Source: Diprion similis (lineage: Eukaryota; Arthropoda; Insecta; Hymenoptera; Diprionidae). Taken from it: a DNA stretch of 64,000 bases. The notes beneath the pieces are model-generated. The model saw only the letters and a list, made by a program, of their open reading frames with translations. It did no database searches and had not been told where the DNA came from. The translations under genes and the position numbers were made by a program. The stretch spans positions 2,542,001-2,606,000 of the forward strand of contig NC_060112.1 in NCBI RefSeq assembly GCF_021155765.1, given 5' to 3'. Shown piece by piece: positions 1 to 10,600 of this stretch; position 1 is the first letter of the stretch; each line of letters starts with the position of its first letter.

Positions 1-350
1 TATTTCTTCATCGAAACTGTTATTCATAAACATGTGTAATCAGGTGATCTTTGGATCTTGGACCATTCATCGTAACATTATCGTTTATTTTAGACAATCA
101 AAAGAGATTCCACCCTTGTTTATTTCGTTTATTCAATTTGATGCCAGTCCTTAAGAGAATTTAGTTCAAGTCATTATGGAAGATCCCTCAAAGTTCGACG
201 TTCCTAGGGTTGTTCATGTATCTGTAAGATTTGACACGTCGCAACAGCTCTTCATTTGGATAATTGGAAAAATTAAGAATAACAAATTACTTCAAGTGTA
301 AAGAAATACTGTGTTTTAACAAAAGAAAACAGCAGCGTAAAGACCAACCT

Positions 351-1437
351 TTACTTCACGTTTGGCATCACTTCTGAGTATGGTGGAGGAGGATCTGTGC
401 ATATTCTATCGTCATTAACCACCTCGAAAGCAGGCTATAACATACAAAAGCCTTTAGTACAGTTGACTGCAATTTAAGTCTACTTGCAAACTGAATATCG
501 GGACTGTCACTTTGCAATGCGTCATCTGGTAGCAAAAAAACTAAACTAATGCAACCAGGCTGACAGTTGACCGTTGGCCATATTTTTCCGCCTGTGGATA
601 GTAGAATGGGTATTTTATTGATTATGTTTAATTAATTTATGTGGCATGGGTAATTTGAAACCCCGAGAATTACGATTTGCCTTCATTAAAATTAGAAACT
701 CAGGTTATGTGGTGATAAAATGGCGTCGACAACCAGGCTGACGTCATGAGGACATTTCCCAATAATAATAACTTGCCAGGTAATTTTATTTCTATAAAAA
801 AAAAAGAAAGGAATAAAAATAAAAGATGCTTACCAGATTGCTCGTAGACTCAGCATCCTTTGCAAAGCATCTATAAATACCTATAAACTGGAATACAGGA
901 TGTCTGGTACGGCATAAATATCGGCACATGAACAGCATACTGCAGCATAAGAACAGCAGAGCCAAGGCAAAGCAGACTAAAATTCTAATTGATAGTGTAA
1001 AATAAAAAACGGGTATAAAATTTAAGAAAATCCAAGTGAGACAAGAGAATAGATTCAGAATTTACTCACGTTAAATTGAATACCACATCATTATTGCTGC
1101 AACAAATGTTCTCTCCGCAGCAATACTGCCATGATTGGCATATATTCCATTCACAGTAGTTTGCAGATGTCTGAAAATGGGAATTCACAATAACAATAAA
1201 ATTATACACAGCTTGTGTTAGATAGGCTGAAAAAGTGTAATTATAGAATGAGAGAATAAGTAATGCACTACGCGAACTTAAATTAACCTCAAAATTATAG
1301 CCGACAATATAGTTATTGAACTGTAATCTATTTTTTGCTATAGAACGCTGTGTCGGTCGTGAATTGATATTTACCAATTTTATTGACGAAACGAATAGTA
1401 GCACTAGAACAACAAGTGCGTTTGACAAGAACTCCAT
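351..1437 (-). CDS. VOPP1/WBP1-type small single-pass membrane protein, short form
   Basis: I rebuilt four exons on the minus strand: 1437-1288, 1170-1070, 984 to about 897, and 434-351, where the stop lies. The first exon encodes a signal peptide starting MEFLSNALVVLVLLFVSS. The second carries a Cys cluster (YCEWNICQSWQYCCGENICC) of the kind found in the VOPP1/WBP1 family. The third encodes one hydrophobic membrane segment (ILVCFALALLFLCCSMLFMC) followed by basic residues. The last ends with a PPPPYSE WW-domain ligand near the C-terminus. The product would be about 142 aa, close to human VOPP1 in size. Family members are endosomal or lysosomal membrane proteins that bind WW-domain ubiquitin-ligase partners through PPxY; that role is inferred. 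The donor of exon 3 is the weak point: phase 0 is needed and the site at 896/895 fits, but it is not a strong consensus. It lies head to head with a second family member on the plus strand. Confidence 0.72.
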
Positions 1438-1914
1438 TTCCCGTTGTCCTTTTTGCTATTGTGTATAACCAGATATAACACCCCGCGTAACACGTAGAAA
1501 GAAATAACAATAAAACGAAGAAAAAAAAAATCTTAATACCAATTACGTGCTGCAGGAAATTAGTGAAAAGTCTAGACAGCCAGTTAAAATAATACACGGA
1601 ACAAAGAAGACGATATGAAATGTAAACAATGATCAAATTGTTTCAACTACGACAACGCATGTCAATTGAATGAGATGTGATTATTCTAATTGGATCAATT
1701 ATGACAGCTTTTCGCAATTCTTGACGCGCGATCAACGTCAAGTGAGCTTGTGCAAACATTGACGAGCTCCCAGGTGACTGTCAATTTGACGTGGCTCGAC
1801 ATGTGTTACATATATACATAATACATATGCCAGCCGCCATTGCGCAATTTCAACGATTCTTTATTTTCCTTAAAACTCTGTGATTAATGGATCAAGCTTA
1901 CACCGCTTATTACG

Positions 1915-2025
1915 GATTCACTTTTCACATTACTCACCATTCAAACATTCTGATTAGTTTGCAAAGTTCAATCAACCAATCAGAGTACTTGGATGGTGAG
2001 AAATGTGAGAAGTGAAAAACTGTTA
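1915..2025. repeat. Short palindromic (hairpin, MITE-like) repeat, copy 1
   Basis: The left arm (CACTTTTCACATTACTCACC, then a stretch containing CATTCTGATTAGTTTG) is repeated in reverse complement by the right arm (GGTGAGAAATGTGAGAAGTG preceded by CAACCAATCAGAGTACTTGG). The whole can fold into a hairpin of about 45-bp arms around a short loop. A second copy of the same palindrome lies at 59225-59325. Confidence 0.75.
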
Positions 2026-2207
2026 ATAAGCTCCCTGGTCTTGCAACGACGTTGGTGGGAGTACAAAACAAGGGTCTTTACTGTAAACTATATTTAATTT
2101 ACGCATGCAGTAAATAAAACTACATGTTTTTCACTAGCAAAAATATAATCAAGTAATTAATGCAATTATTTTAAGATGAAAATGCACTGGGTCTCACTGT
2201 ACAGTAA

Positions 2208-2330
2208 TATTTATTAATACCGTAACTTTCAGGCTAACTTGTTTGCGGTCCGGAATAAAATACGACTGATTCTATACGAATTAGGCCGGATTTTCACGGG
2301 CAGCGGACTACTAGCGCCACAGTGCGGCGG
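2208..2330. repeat. Partial copy of the foldback family seen at 62842-63814
   Basis: The stretch beginning near 2208 (TATTAATACC...) contains GGCTAACTTGTTTGCGGTCC at 2233 onward, then a diverged block ending in ATTCTATACGAATT. The same order of words occurs at the left end of the large inverted repeat at 62842 and, reverse-complemented, at its right end near 63814. Only the terminal ~100 bases are shared here. Confidence 0.6.
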
Positions 2331-2364
2331 TCACATTTGTCGAGTGGTATTTATCATGAAGTAA

Positions 2365-2780
2365 GTCGACCCTATGGAGGGTAGAGAGAAAGAGGCCCCA
2401 CTCAGCGCTTCTTACGTGAAGCTAGCTGCGGCCGAAATTTTGCCAAATAATAGTTTTAATTCTTGTCGACAGCACCGCTGGTGCAGATAATTTTCGGACT
2501 TGTAATTCAAAGTGGGAGTAACACTGTGTTCTTATATACATACATATACCTATATATATATATCGAGAAAAGTGTTGCGGGCACCACGTAGCGGCAAAAA
2601 GATGAGTTACTATTTTCTCGAGTTTTGGCATCACGTGTAGCGCCGAGTTGAGCCTCCTTCTCCCTACCCTTCATAGTCAACCCCCTGGGTTGCTAGTTGC
2701 TATTCTCGTTCCGTAGGGGCGGCCATTTTGAAATTTAACAGAGAGCGTGACGTAGCGGCCTCCTTCTCTCTCTTGATTTG
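2365..2780. repeat. Imperfect inverted repeats upstream of the long VOPP1-type gene
   Basis: The sequence CCCTATGGAGGGTAGAGAGA near 2369 recurs on the other strand in 2640-2685 (reverse complement: CTATGAAGGGTAGGGAGAAG). A third, weaker relative lies in reverse complement at 2735-2780. Arms are about 50 bases with roughly 75 percent identity by eye. This could be a degraded repeat element abutting the foldback fragment at 2208-2330. Confidence 0.45.
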
Positions 2781-3161
2781 AGCCCCAGGCGCAACCTCGA
2801 GATTTGAAAATCAATAAATGGGGTACATTGTTGTGGGCACATGATGAGAGCCGAGGGGAGTTGGGAGTCATGTCAAAACACAGCGTAAAATACAATATAT
2901 CGTTTTTAAATTGACAAATATAATATATTATAGGAGCGCGGTTATAAATGGTTTGAATTATAAATATGTGGCTCAGCAGTCGAAGAAAGCTAGCAATATT
3001 AGCTGCGTTATCAGAGTTTTTCATCCACGTAAGACTAGACTACCAAAAATTTTTAATGGTCTTTGTTTCCTGGAACATATTTTAGCATTGCATGGTATAA
3101 TTACATGCACAAACGAATGAAAAAAAAAAAACGACTACAGCTCTTTCTCTCCCTTTTTTAG

Positions 3162-5228
3162 GCAGAAGCAAAATACTGTGCCTTTGAAATACACGGCGAG
3201 CCAAAATACTATGTGTGAGTTAAGCTGCTTCAAATTCACTATCGTTTACTCTTTTTACTACTCAAAGGGGCACCATGCAAATTACTTTTCTATTAATTTA
3301 AAGGAAACATTAACTTTGATGAATAATAACGGTGATCTAAAATTATTTCTCATTACAGGTGTCCCAGAACTGAATACTGCTGCAATTTTGGATGCTGTGT
3401 ATCCCCAGGTTTCCAAATCTATCATCTTTGGTATTATTGGTGGGTCTCGTTTCCTTGTTTAAATTTAAATGGCAAATGGCAATTGAAGCTAAGAAACTAA
3501 TTTCACTTGGTTTTCTGGCCAGGCTTTTGGTCATAATTATGTTTTTGGTATGCTCCGGAGGTGGATGGTGGTACCGCTACTGGTTGCAAGGAAGATACAG
3601 GCCGTCAACGTCGACGCTTCCACTGAGAACGCCAAGTTCAAGGGCTCAGAACGCACCGAGGGGACCCACATGCCGCGCGCAGCAGGCCAGAGTAACTTAC
3701 AATCCAGCTCGCAATACCGTCCTATTACACCGTATGTGGAAAGGTGAACTATATATTGAAGAAACTTTTTTTTCGCTGTAAATCACCTATTTGAAATCCT
3801 GCTGGGGACACAATAATAACACATGACCAGAGTATCTCGCTTGTTATCTTGTAGCCATAAGCAAGCAGCCATGCTATGTGGAAAACCGAAATTAACTTGC
3901 CTTTTGTTGTTAGTTTGATTGAAAATGCTCAATTTGTTTATCGAACAGGTCCCCAAAGAAATGCAACACCTCCAGCTTACAACGGCGCAGCAGCGAGCTC
4001 GGCTCAGTTTCAAAATACAAACGTTGTGTTGAACGAGAACAACTGCCCGTACTACGAACTGTATGGCCCTCCACCTAGCTACGAGACTGTGATCGCTCAA
4101 ACTCGGGGTAAAGTAACGAGCCCCTCTACGGCAATGGAGAACCCAAGACCAAACGTGCAAAGCTCTAATATGCAAAACCAGAATGCGATGCATTGTTTTT
4201 CACATAATTATAGCAGCCTGCCAACAAGAGCGCATCTCGACAACAATGTTGTTGAGCGACGAAATAGTTGCGGCTCGAATATAGAAGAGGGGGACAATTA
4301 CGTAGAGAGCTTTAGCTACAAGAAATTTGTACAGAAATATGATGCCCAGCAGTCGCTAAGGCGAGGAGGTACGAATTTGCCCGTTGAAAGCTATTCGAAT
4401 CAGGAAAGTACGACCTGCAGAACGAGGCTCCAAAATATTCCAAACAAAATGCTGCCCTTCTACGTAGCAGAAAGCATGCAACAGTTGCACGACGGAGAAG
4501 TCAAATCTAGTCAAAATAATTGCGTCACTAACAGTTCCTCGCAAAATAATTATTCCGAAGCCTGCACCAGCAGTCAGTTTGGACAAGTTACTGCGATTAG
4601 TCAGGGAATTAGAAATATACGATCGATTCAAGATTCCGAAGCGATCGATGAAATGGACAATCCAAAATTGAAGAGACTGGGAATGGAAGAAATTGAAACT
4701 GAAAAGTCCAGCGATGAAAATCACATGAGACTCGAATCGCATGTCTCTAGAATCCCTGAAATGCTTACGTATTCGAAGATTGACGCCTCAAGGGTAAAGT
4801 GTGATCAAGGTCAAAGTAGTTCCTTGAATCGTAGGTCCGGAGGTTTTTCTCAGTGGGGAGCAACTAGCGAAAGTTACAGAGAAACTAATCTTGAGGATCA
4901 TAAACGAATGGAAAGATTGAGTTACATGAAAATTGATATTGACCGCGCAAAATCAACAACTAATTCAAAGAGTAAGAACTTTTTCTCCGACTGTGAAGAA
5001 TGTGAGGCACAAAATGGCGGAAGTACTTTTCACCTAAATCCATCCAACAATGTGATATTACCTTCTCCTAATCCTAATATTCAAATTAATTCTTCACCTC
5101 CGATAAATGTTATCGAAAACTATCAACACTACCCTCCAACGTCGTTGTCGCCACCTGCACAAAGGTCAAACACGAGCACAAATTTTGAAAGTGAAAACAA
5201 ATTAGGCAGATCAAAGTCGCTCGACTAA
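3162..5228 (+). CDS. VOPP1/WBP1-type membrane protein with long Ser/Asn-rich tail (5' exon not found)
   Basis: Four exons join in phase: 3162-3214 (donor GTGAGT), 3359-3439, 3523-3743 and 3949-5228, giving 544 visible residues. The joined N-terminal part reads KYCAFEIHGEPKYYVCPRTE, then YCCNFGCC, then LWYYWW. This matches the Cys-rich ectodomain of VOPP1 and runs straight into a membrane segment (LLVIIMFLVC) followed by WWYRYW. Two WW ligands follow, PPAY soon after the start of the last exon and GPPPSYE about 40 residues later. After that come about 380 residues of low-complexity Ser/Asn/Glu-rich sequence and another proline-rich patch near the C-terminus. Vertebrate VOPP1 is about 170 aa, so the tail is the oddity. 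A start codon and signal peptide must lie in an upstream exon that enters exon 3162 in phase 0. I found no convincing one, so the model is 5'-incomplete. Expected location is endosomal or lysosomal membrane, by family. Confidence 0.83.
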
Positions 5229-7267
5229 GCGTTACATATATGTATATATATATATACACATACACATACATACATATATATATAGTATAATTAGTATAAT
5301 ATATAATGATATTATACATAATTGAGATATGACAATTCATATTTTTTAAATATAAACATATTTTCAGTCTAATTTGGGCAAAATCAATTATTATCGCTAA
5401 CATTACATTATTTTTATCCAGGATATTCAAACACAGTAATACCAGATATTTTTTATTCACCTCCAACTATCGTATTTAACTGTATACATTCTGCTTTCAT
5501 CGTTACACTGATTTCTATATGCATATAAGTATTGCGCCAAATAAACTGAAAACATGCGAGGCTTTCGGATTGAAGAAAATAGTAAAACAAAATAAAATAT
5601 AATCAGGTGGATAAAATAGAATTACTATAGTTATACTGAACTTGGAGACTTTAACGGAGACGCTGTCTCTCCATCCATTGATATGATCTTGAAGATTTGC
5701 TGTTTTTTCAAATATAGAAATAACGCCGAGTTCGAATTTTAGAGATAATAATAATAATAATTAGTCATGGAAGATGGTTTCAAGGACAGAAATTTTTTTT
5801 TCTGTTAAAATATTTTGTTTTAATTGATCACGTTATATCGATAGCATTTAGTTCAATAGTGACTATCTATTACGTATTTTATTTATACAAATAAAATGCA
5901 GAATAAAAAAAAAAAAAAAAAAAAATCACGCAGAAGAATAAATGACATTGATACTGATCAGCCAATTTTGAACCAAGAGAAGTAAATGAAGTATTTTTCA
6001 TATGGGTATGAAATAACACTGGTCCAAGAATGAATAATAGTAATAATGTGCCAATAGAATCGAAAATTGTTATAAATAATTAACAGACGACATTGTTCAA
6101 AAACAAATGATGAAAATGAAAAAAAAAATCTTCTCCTTACTGAACCAATACGAAGAAAGTTATGAATCGGTGAGAGTAATAATAATATACATATATACTA
6201 CATATGCAACTATTTTTTGTATCAAATTCTTAATTAATATTATGAAAGACTCTCGAATATATATATATATAGATATATATATATATATATATAGTATATA
6301 TATATAATATAGATATATAGGCTAAAAACCAAAAGCATTATATGTAAAATATAATTATTGTATTTAAATTATCACAATTATTATGGAATTCAATATGTAC
6401 ATCCGCATATTAATTGAAATATGCTTCGTCTAGAAACTAATTTATACATGTATATGATTAAATACGTCCTTTTTATGTACAACGTACAATGATTCTGTAA
6501 CAGAGAGAATTAAAATACCACTGTATAATATTGTACCTAATGTAAAGAAAACAGAACAAAAAGAAGACGAAAAAAAAACCCGTTCTGATGCAATAAAAAC
6601 TCGAAATATTTATTCACAACTCAACAATCAGTTCAATGTCAACATTTAATTAAATTCCCAGATAATAATATTGAATGAAATTCATACAACTTTGCTTTTC
6701 CAGCATTTCATGGAATTCTTTTATTAACTTTCTGAAATAGCATATCGATAGAAGATTAGATTGCTCAATTATTGTCTTGAAAGACGAAAAAAAAAGTCAC
6801 TTAGCTAAAATATAATCTGTGAAAGACACCCTTGAAATATATTTCTTTCGGACTAATGATGTGGCACTTATCTGCAGGCAAAGAAACGAAACAAAATCAT
6901 ACAGAGAGAAGATTGGATCATCGAGTATATTGAGAAATTCCATCATAATTCAAGTTCGTAATTTTCTGTTTCCCTTTCTTTGTTATTTTAAATATAGAAA
7001 AAGAATTCTCTCTCCATTATGACCATACATGTATGTATCCCAGCGTAAAGAAGGGAGTGTACATCATTTACAGTTTGCTGGAGCAGCAGCAGCTTACTTG
7101 GTACTTGATAAGAAATTTCAGTGATTATCATTTTTTTTTGTCTTTTTTATTTTTTTAGCAAATGAGTAATAAATAAATAAATAAATAAATAAGTAAACGA
7201 CTAAACAATAGCGTTGACATCAAAGGTGGTGTAGATTTTATTTCTCCTTGTGGAATGATAGAGGAAG
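5229..7267. other. Non-coding: probable 3' UTR and intergenic AT-rich DNA
   Basis: No gene is supported here. The stretch after the stop at 5228 holds several AATAAA-type signals (for example near 5540) and simple repeats: TA-rich runs at 5235-5283 and 6255-6320, a poly-A run at about 5905-5926, and an AAAT repeat at 7172-7194. Much of it is probably the 3' UTR of the plus-strand VOPP1-type gene. Confidence 0.5.
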
Positions 7268-7480
7268 ATGGCTGCACAGCTAGAGTGTGAAGCTAAGGCT
7301 GAAGTGAAAATCAATATCGACATTAGTAGAGGGGGAAACTTCCCTTTGAATACTGTCAAAGCATACCTGTTAGATGCAGTCAATTTTATCCGAGACTTGA
7401 AAGCAAAATGCCTTAGTTCTAAAAAAAACAAAAAAGCTATGCAAAGTTCCTTAGTACCTAAATATCGACTAGGAATATAA
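7268..7480 (+). CDS. Small hypothetical protein, 70 aa
   Basis: An uninterrupted 70-codon frame starts at an ATG in a good context (GAAGATGGCTGC). The product begins MAAQLECEAKAEVKINIDIS and continues with a helix-like stretch around NTVKAYLLDAVNFIRDLKAK, then a Lys-rich tail. The composition looks protein-like (acidic/basic amphipathic pattern, no low complexity), unlike the chance frames around it. I do not recognise the family. It sits 130 bp upstream of the first coding exon of the M13 peptidase, so it could be an independent small gene or an upstream frame in that gene's leader. Confidence 0.38.
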   Translation: MAAQLECEAKAEVKINIDISRGGNFPLNTVKAYLLDAVNFIRDLKAKCLSSKKNKKAMQSSLVPKYRLGI

Positions 7481-7608
7481 TTAACTATTAATTTATATGC
7501 TTGAATGCGTATGTTTATATATGACATATATATATACATATTATATGCATATATGTGGTGCTGCGATATTGATAACATAATATAGATTCTTCTTGGGAAA
7601 ATTACAAC

Positions 7609-10600
7609 ATGTCAGTAAAGGTGAGTAGGAATTCACACATTAGGGAAAAAAAAACTCAGTCGTAAACGGTGTTAAATAAAAAGCTATTGTAAATATAGTC
7701 TCTACTATCTTTGAACGATTTTAGACTAGGAATGCGGTATTTTTTATTTCTCTCTCTTTCTCTCTCTCATTTTTATTGACACCCGCTCATCGATAGTTTC
7801 ATACTAACAGTTTATTTGCCAACAAATTTGTAACGATCTTCATAGTGATATAACATTACGAACAACAGTAGTATAACACGTTTGGTTTTCCAATAAAAGA
7901 GAAATAAACCTTTCCTCTGCTGTTTACACGTACTTTGAATTACACATTGATCAATGAATGTGTAACGCCAAGTGTATTATTAAAGTGGTACATTACATAT
8001 TGTTGGAATCTTGATGAAGAGTAATTGACGTGCAATTTGTTAAGCAAAAAAAATAAATTATAACTATTGGCACAAGTCTGCCAGTAAGATCTGTTGTTTT
8101 ATAATGAAATTTTTTACCTTTGCTAAATTCCTGAGAGTATAAATATTGTAATACATCAATAGAAAAATGATAATAGTGGCAATTATACGAACAACATTAT
8201 TCCGTAGATGAATGTACGGTAATTACCACATATGTGTTAAATTGGTAAACGGTTTTGGAATAGAGAAAAGCATTTTTCGAACCAACCTATTATTTCGGTT
8301 CTATGAATTTATGCAATACAGACACAGAACACGGCGTGTTATTTGGTCTCAGAGACTGAAAGTGCCACAAGAGTTAAGTGCTTGCATCCTGTTACCAGAT
8401 ACAAACTAGACCTATTGTTTTCTCCACGTGTAGTCAGTCAGCTAGTTAGTTGGTACAATTCAAAGTCCTGGTATTCAAATGAAGCAGTGTTAAAGAGAAA
8501 TCAAATCCTTTTGGCATACTTAGATAGTATAATCACGGGTCAGAATTTCCACAGGCTGGTCAACGTCAAAACTGGCTATTTTTAACTACGTATAAAAATA
8601 GAATCTACAATTTCAACTTCTAAAGGCGAGCAGCATCATACAGTTTTCAGTTGAACAGTTAGAGAAATTAAAAAAAAAACCTATACGTCAATTGTTATAC
8701 ACATCTGTACAGACAATAGTTTTGTATGGAATTTCTTACGAGTTTCTTTTTATACGCGATATCATTTCTGACGCATGAATAATAAATTTAATTGATTGTT
8801 AGAGTTTTGTAATCTACGATAGAAATAGATTTAAAGATCGTTGAATTCGGTATAAATTTTGACAAAAAGTGAGTAAATCAAAAAGTTTTAAATATTATTT
8901 AAGAGTACTTTTCTCATTTGTCTAAAAGAACCAGAATTCCAACATATTTCATGCATTGCAGCTTATTCTGTTTTTTGCGATCTTATTATTATTAGGAACA
9001 TCTGATAGTGATGTTTATTATTCTGTTGGCCATTAATTTTACCCATGACTTGTTTAGATGACCTTACCCCACTGTGTACATCACAGTAGCCTTCCCTATA
9101 TTTTTCTTATCTTTCTCTGCTCAGTTATCAGATCCAGGAAAGAACTGGGCATATAATCGTGTTCATAATTTTACCGGCCTATGATTTTATAGATATATAC
9201 ATACATACATACATGCATATATTATATATATATAGGTATAACATATTTCCTGGATTAATCGGTGTGCACGTCTCTGATTTCACGGATGTCTTGGAGTAAA
9301 TACTGTATCTCCGATCAATCGCAAGTTACCCACACATATCTGCAGATTATCGTTACATACATATGAGTTTTACAACCAACACTTGAGATGTGACTGACTC
9401 GCTCAGAAAGAACAGAGCACAGCACTCAGTGTGCATTCAGCATTTGAACTGGAATGATAAAGTGTGTTACTTTTACAGCCATTAAAGATTGGCTTTGTTT
9501 ACAGTAAAAAGTGGTAGATAAAAAGATAAATAAGTAAATAAATTACAGGGTCTACTGAAATTATCCATAATTAAGAACTGGTGAACACATGTTAGAGTGG
9601 ATATTTGATATTAAATCCCTATTCGATTGCCCAAAGGGACATACAATGCGGGGCACTTATATTGTTTACGTGTTATTCATTCTGGTTTCTTTCAATTTCA
9701 TCAATAAATAGATGGCATTGAATTTGAATGAAATTATTTACCGAGTTTTATATTATTGAGTCAGTATAAGAAGTATAAATTAAGACTATTGTTCAATGTT
9801 TTATCAAAGATCTAAACAGTAGATTACTACCATTTTGAGTAAAATATAAAAACTGTTCATGAGTACATACACAATACATGGGTATTTATTGCGGAATATC
9901 ATTTCTTAACACTTCACTGTATCACCAATCGTTTGTTTTTTAGATGACTAGATATAAGCAAGCTGAATTTGAAGATGAAGACAGCAGTAGTATTGGCTCC
10001 GTCGCTCTCAACAGCGAAGGTATCAGTACGTCGGCTACCCACATAAGATATCACACAGTAAGTTGCAAAGAAAAGAACTAATTAAACATCTCGAGAAAAT
10101 GATTAAGATCCTACGTTGATCAAATTTTTCACCTCTACTACAAACTTGTAGTTAATCGAATAATGAAACTGTACCACTGTTACACACAGTCAGGTGTTAT
10201 ACAGGGCACTACGCTATGGAGGGCTCGAAGCACGATGGAGAAATGTCTTGTTATTACGTGTGTGGCTTTGTTGTTCACGGTAATAGTAATGTCGATTGTG
10301 ATAAGCAGTAAAAGTGGCTGGGATAATGCCCAGATTTTAAACGTCACATCGCACGGCGACAGTAAGTAATTTTGAATCCTATGGAAAAATAATACTAATA
10401 AAAGAATTAAGCCGATGCTATACTAACATTGTAATACTTTACAGACGGTTCGCATTGCCTGACCGAGCACTGCGTAGTCGTGGCTTCGTCAATAATAAAC
10501 AGTATGGACAAGGCAGTGAATCCGTGCGATGATTTTTACGAATACGCGTGCGGAGGCTGGATAAAACAGAATCCAATTCCAAACGGCAAGGGTACATGGG

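Noticed and set aside
176-224. Possible plus-strand exon ATG GAA GAT CCC ... before GTAAGA
   Set aside because: A single short candidate with no partner exon or recognisable protein; not enough to annotate.
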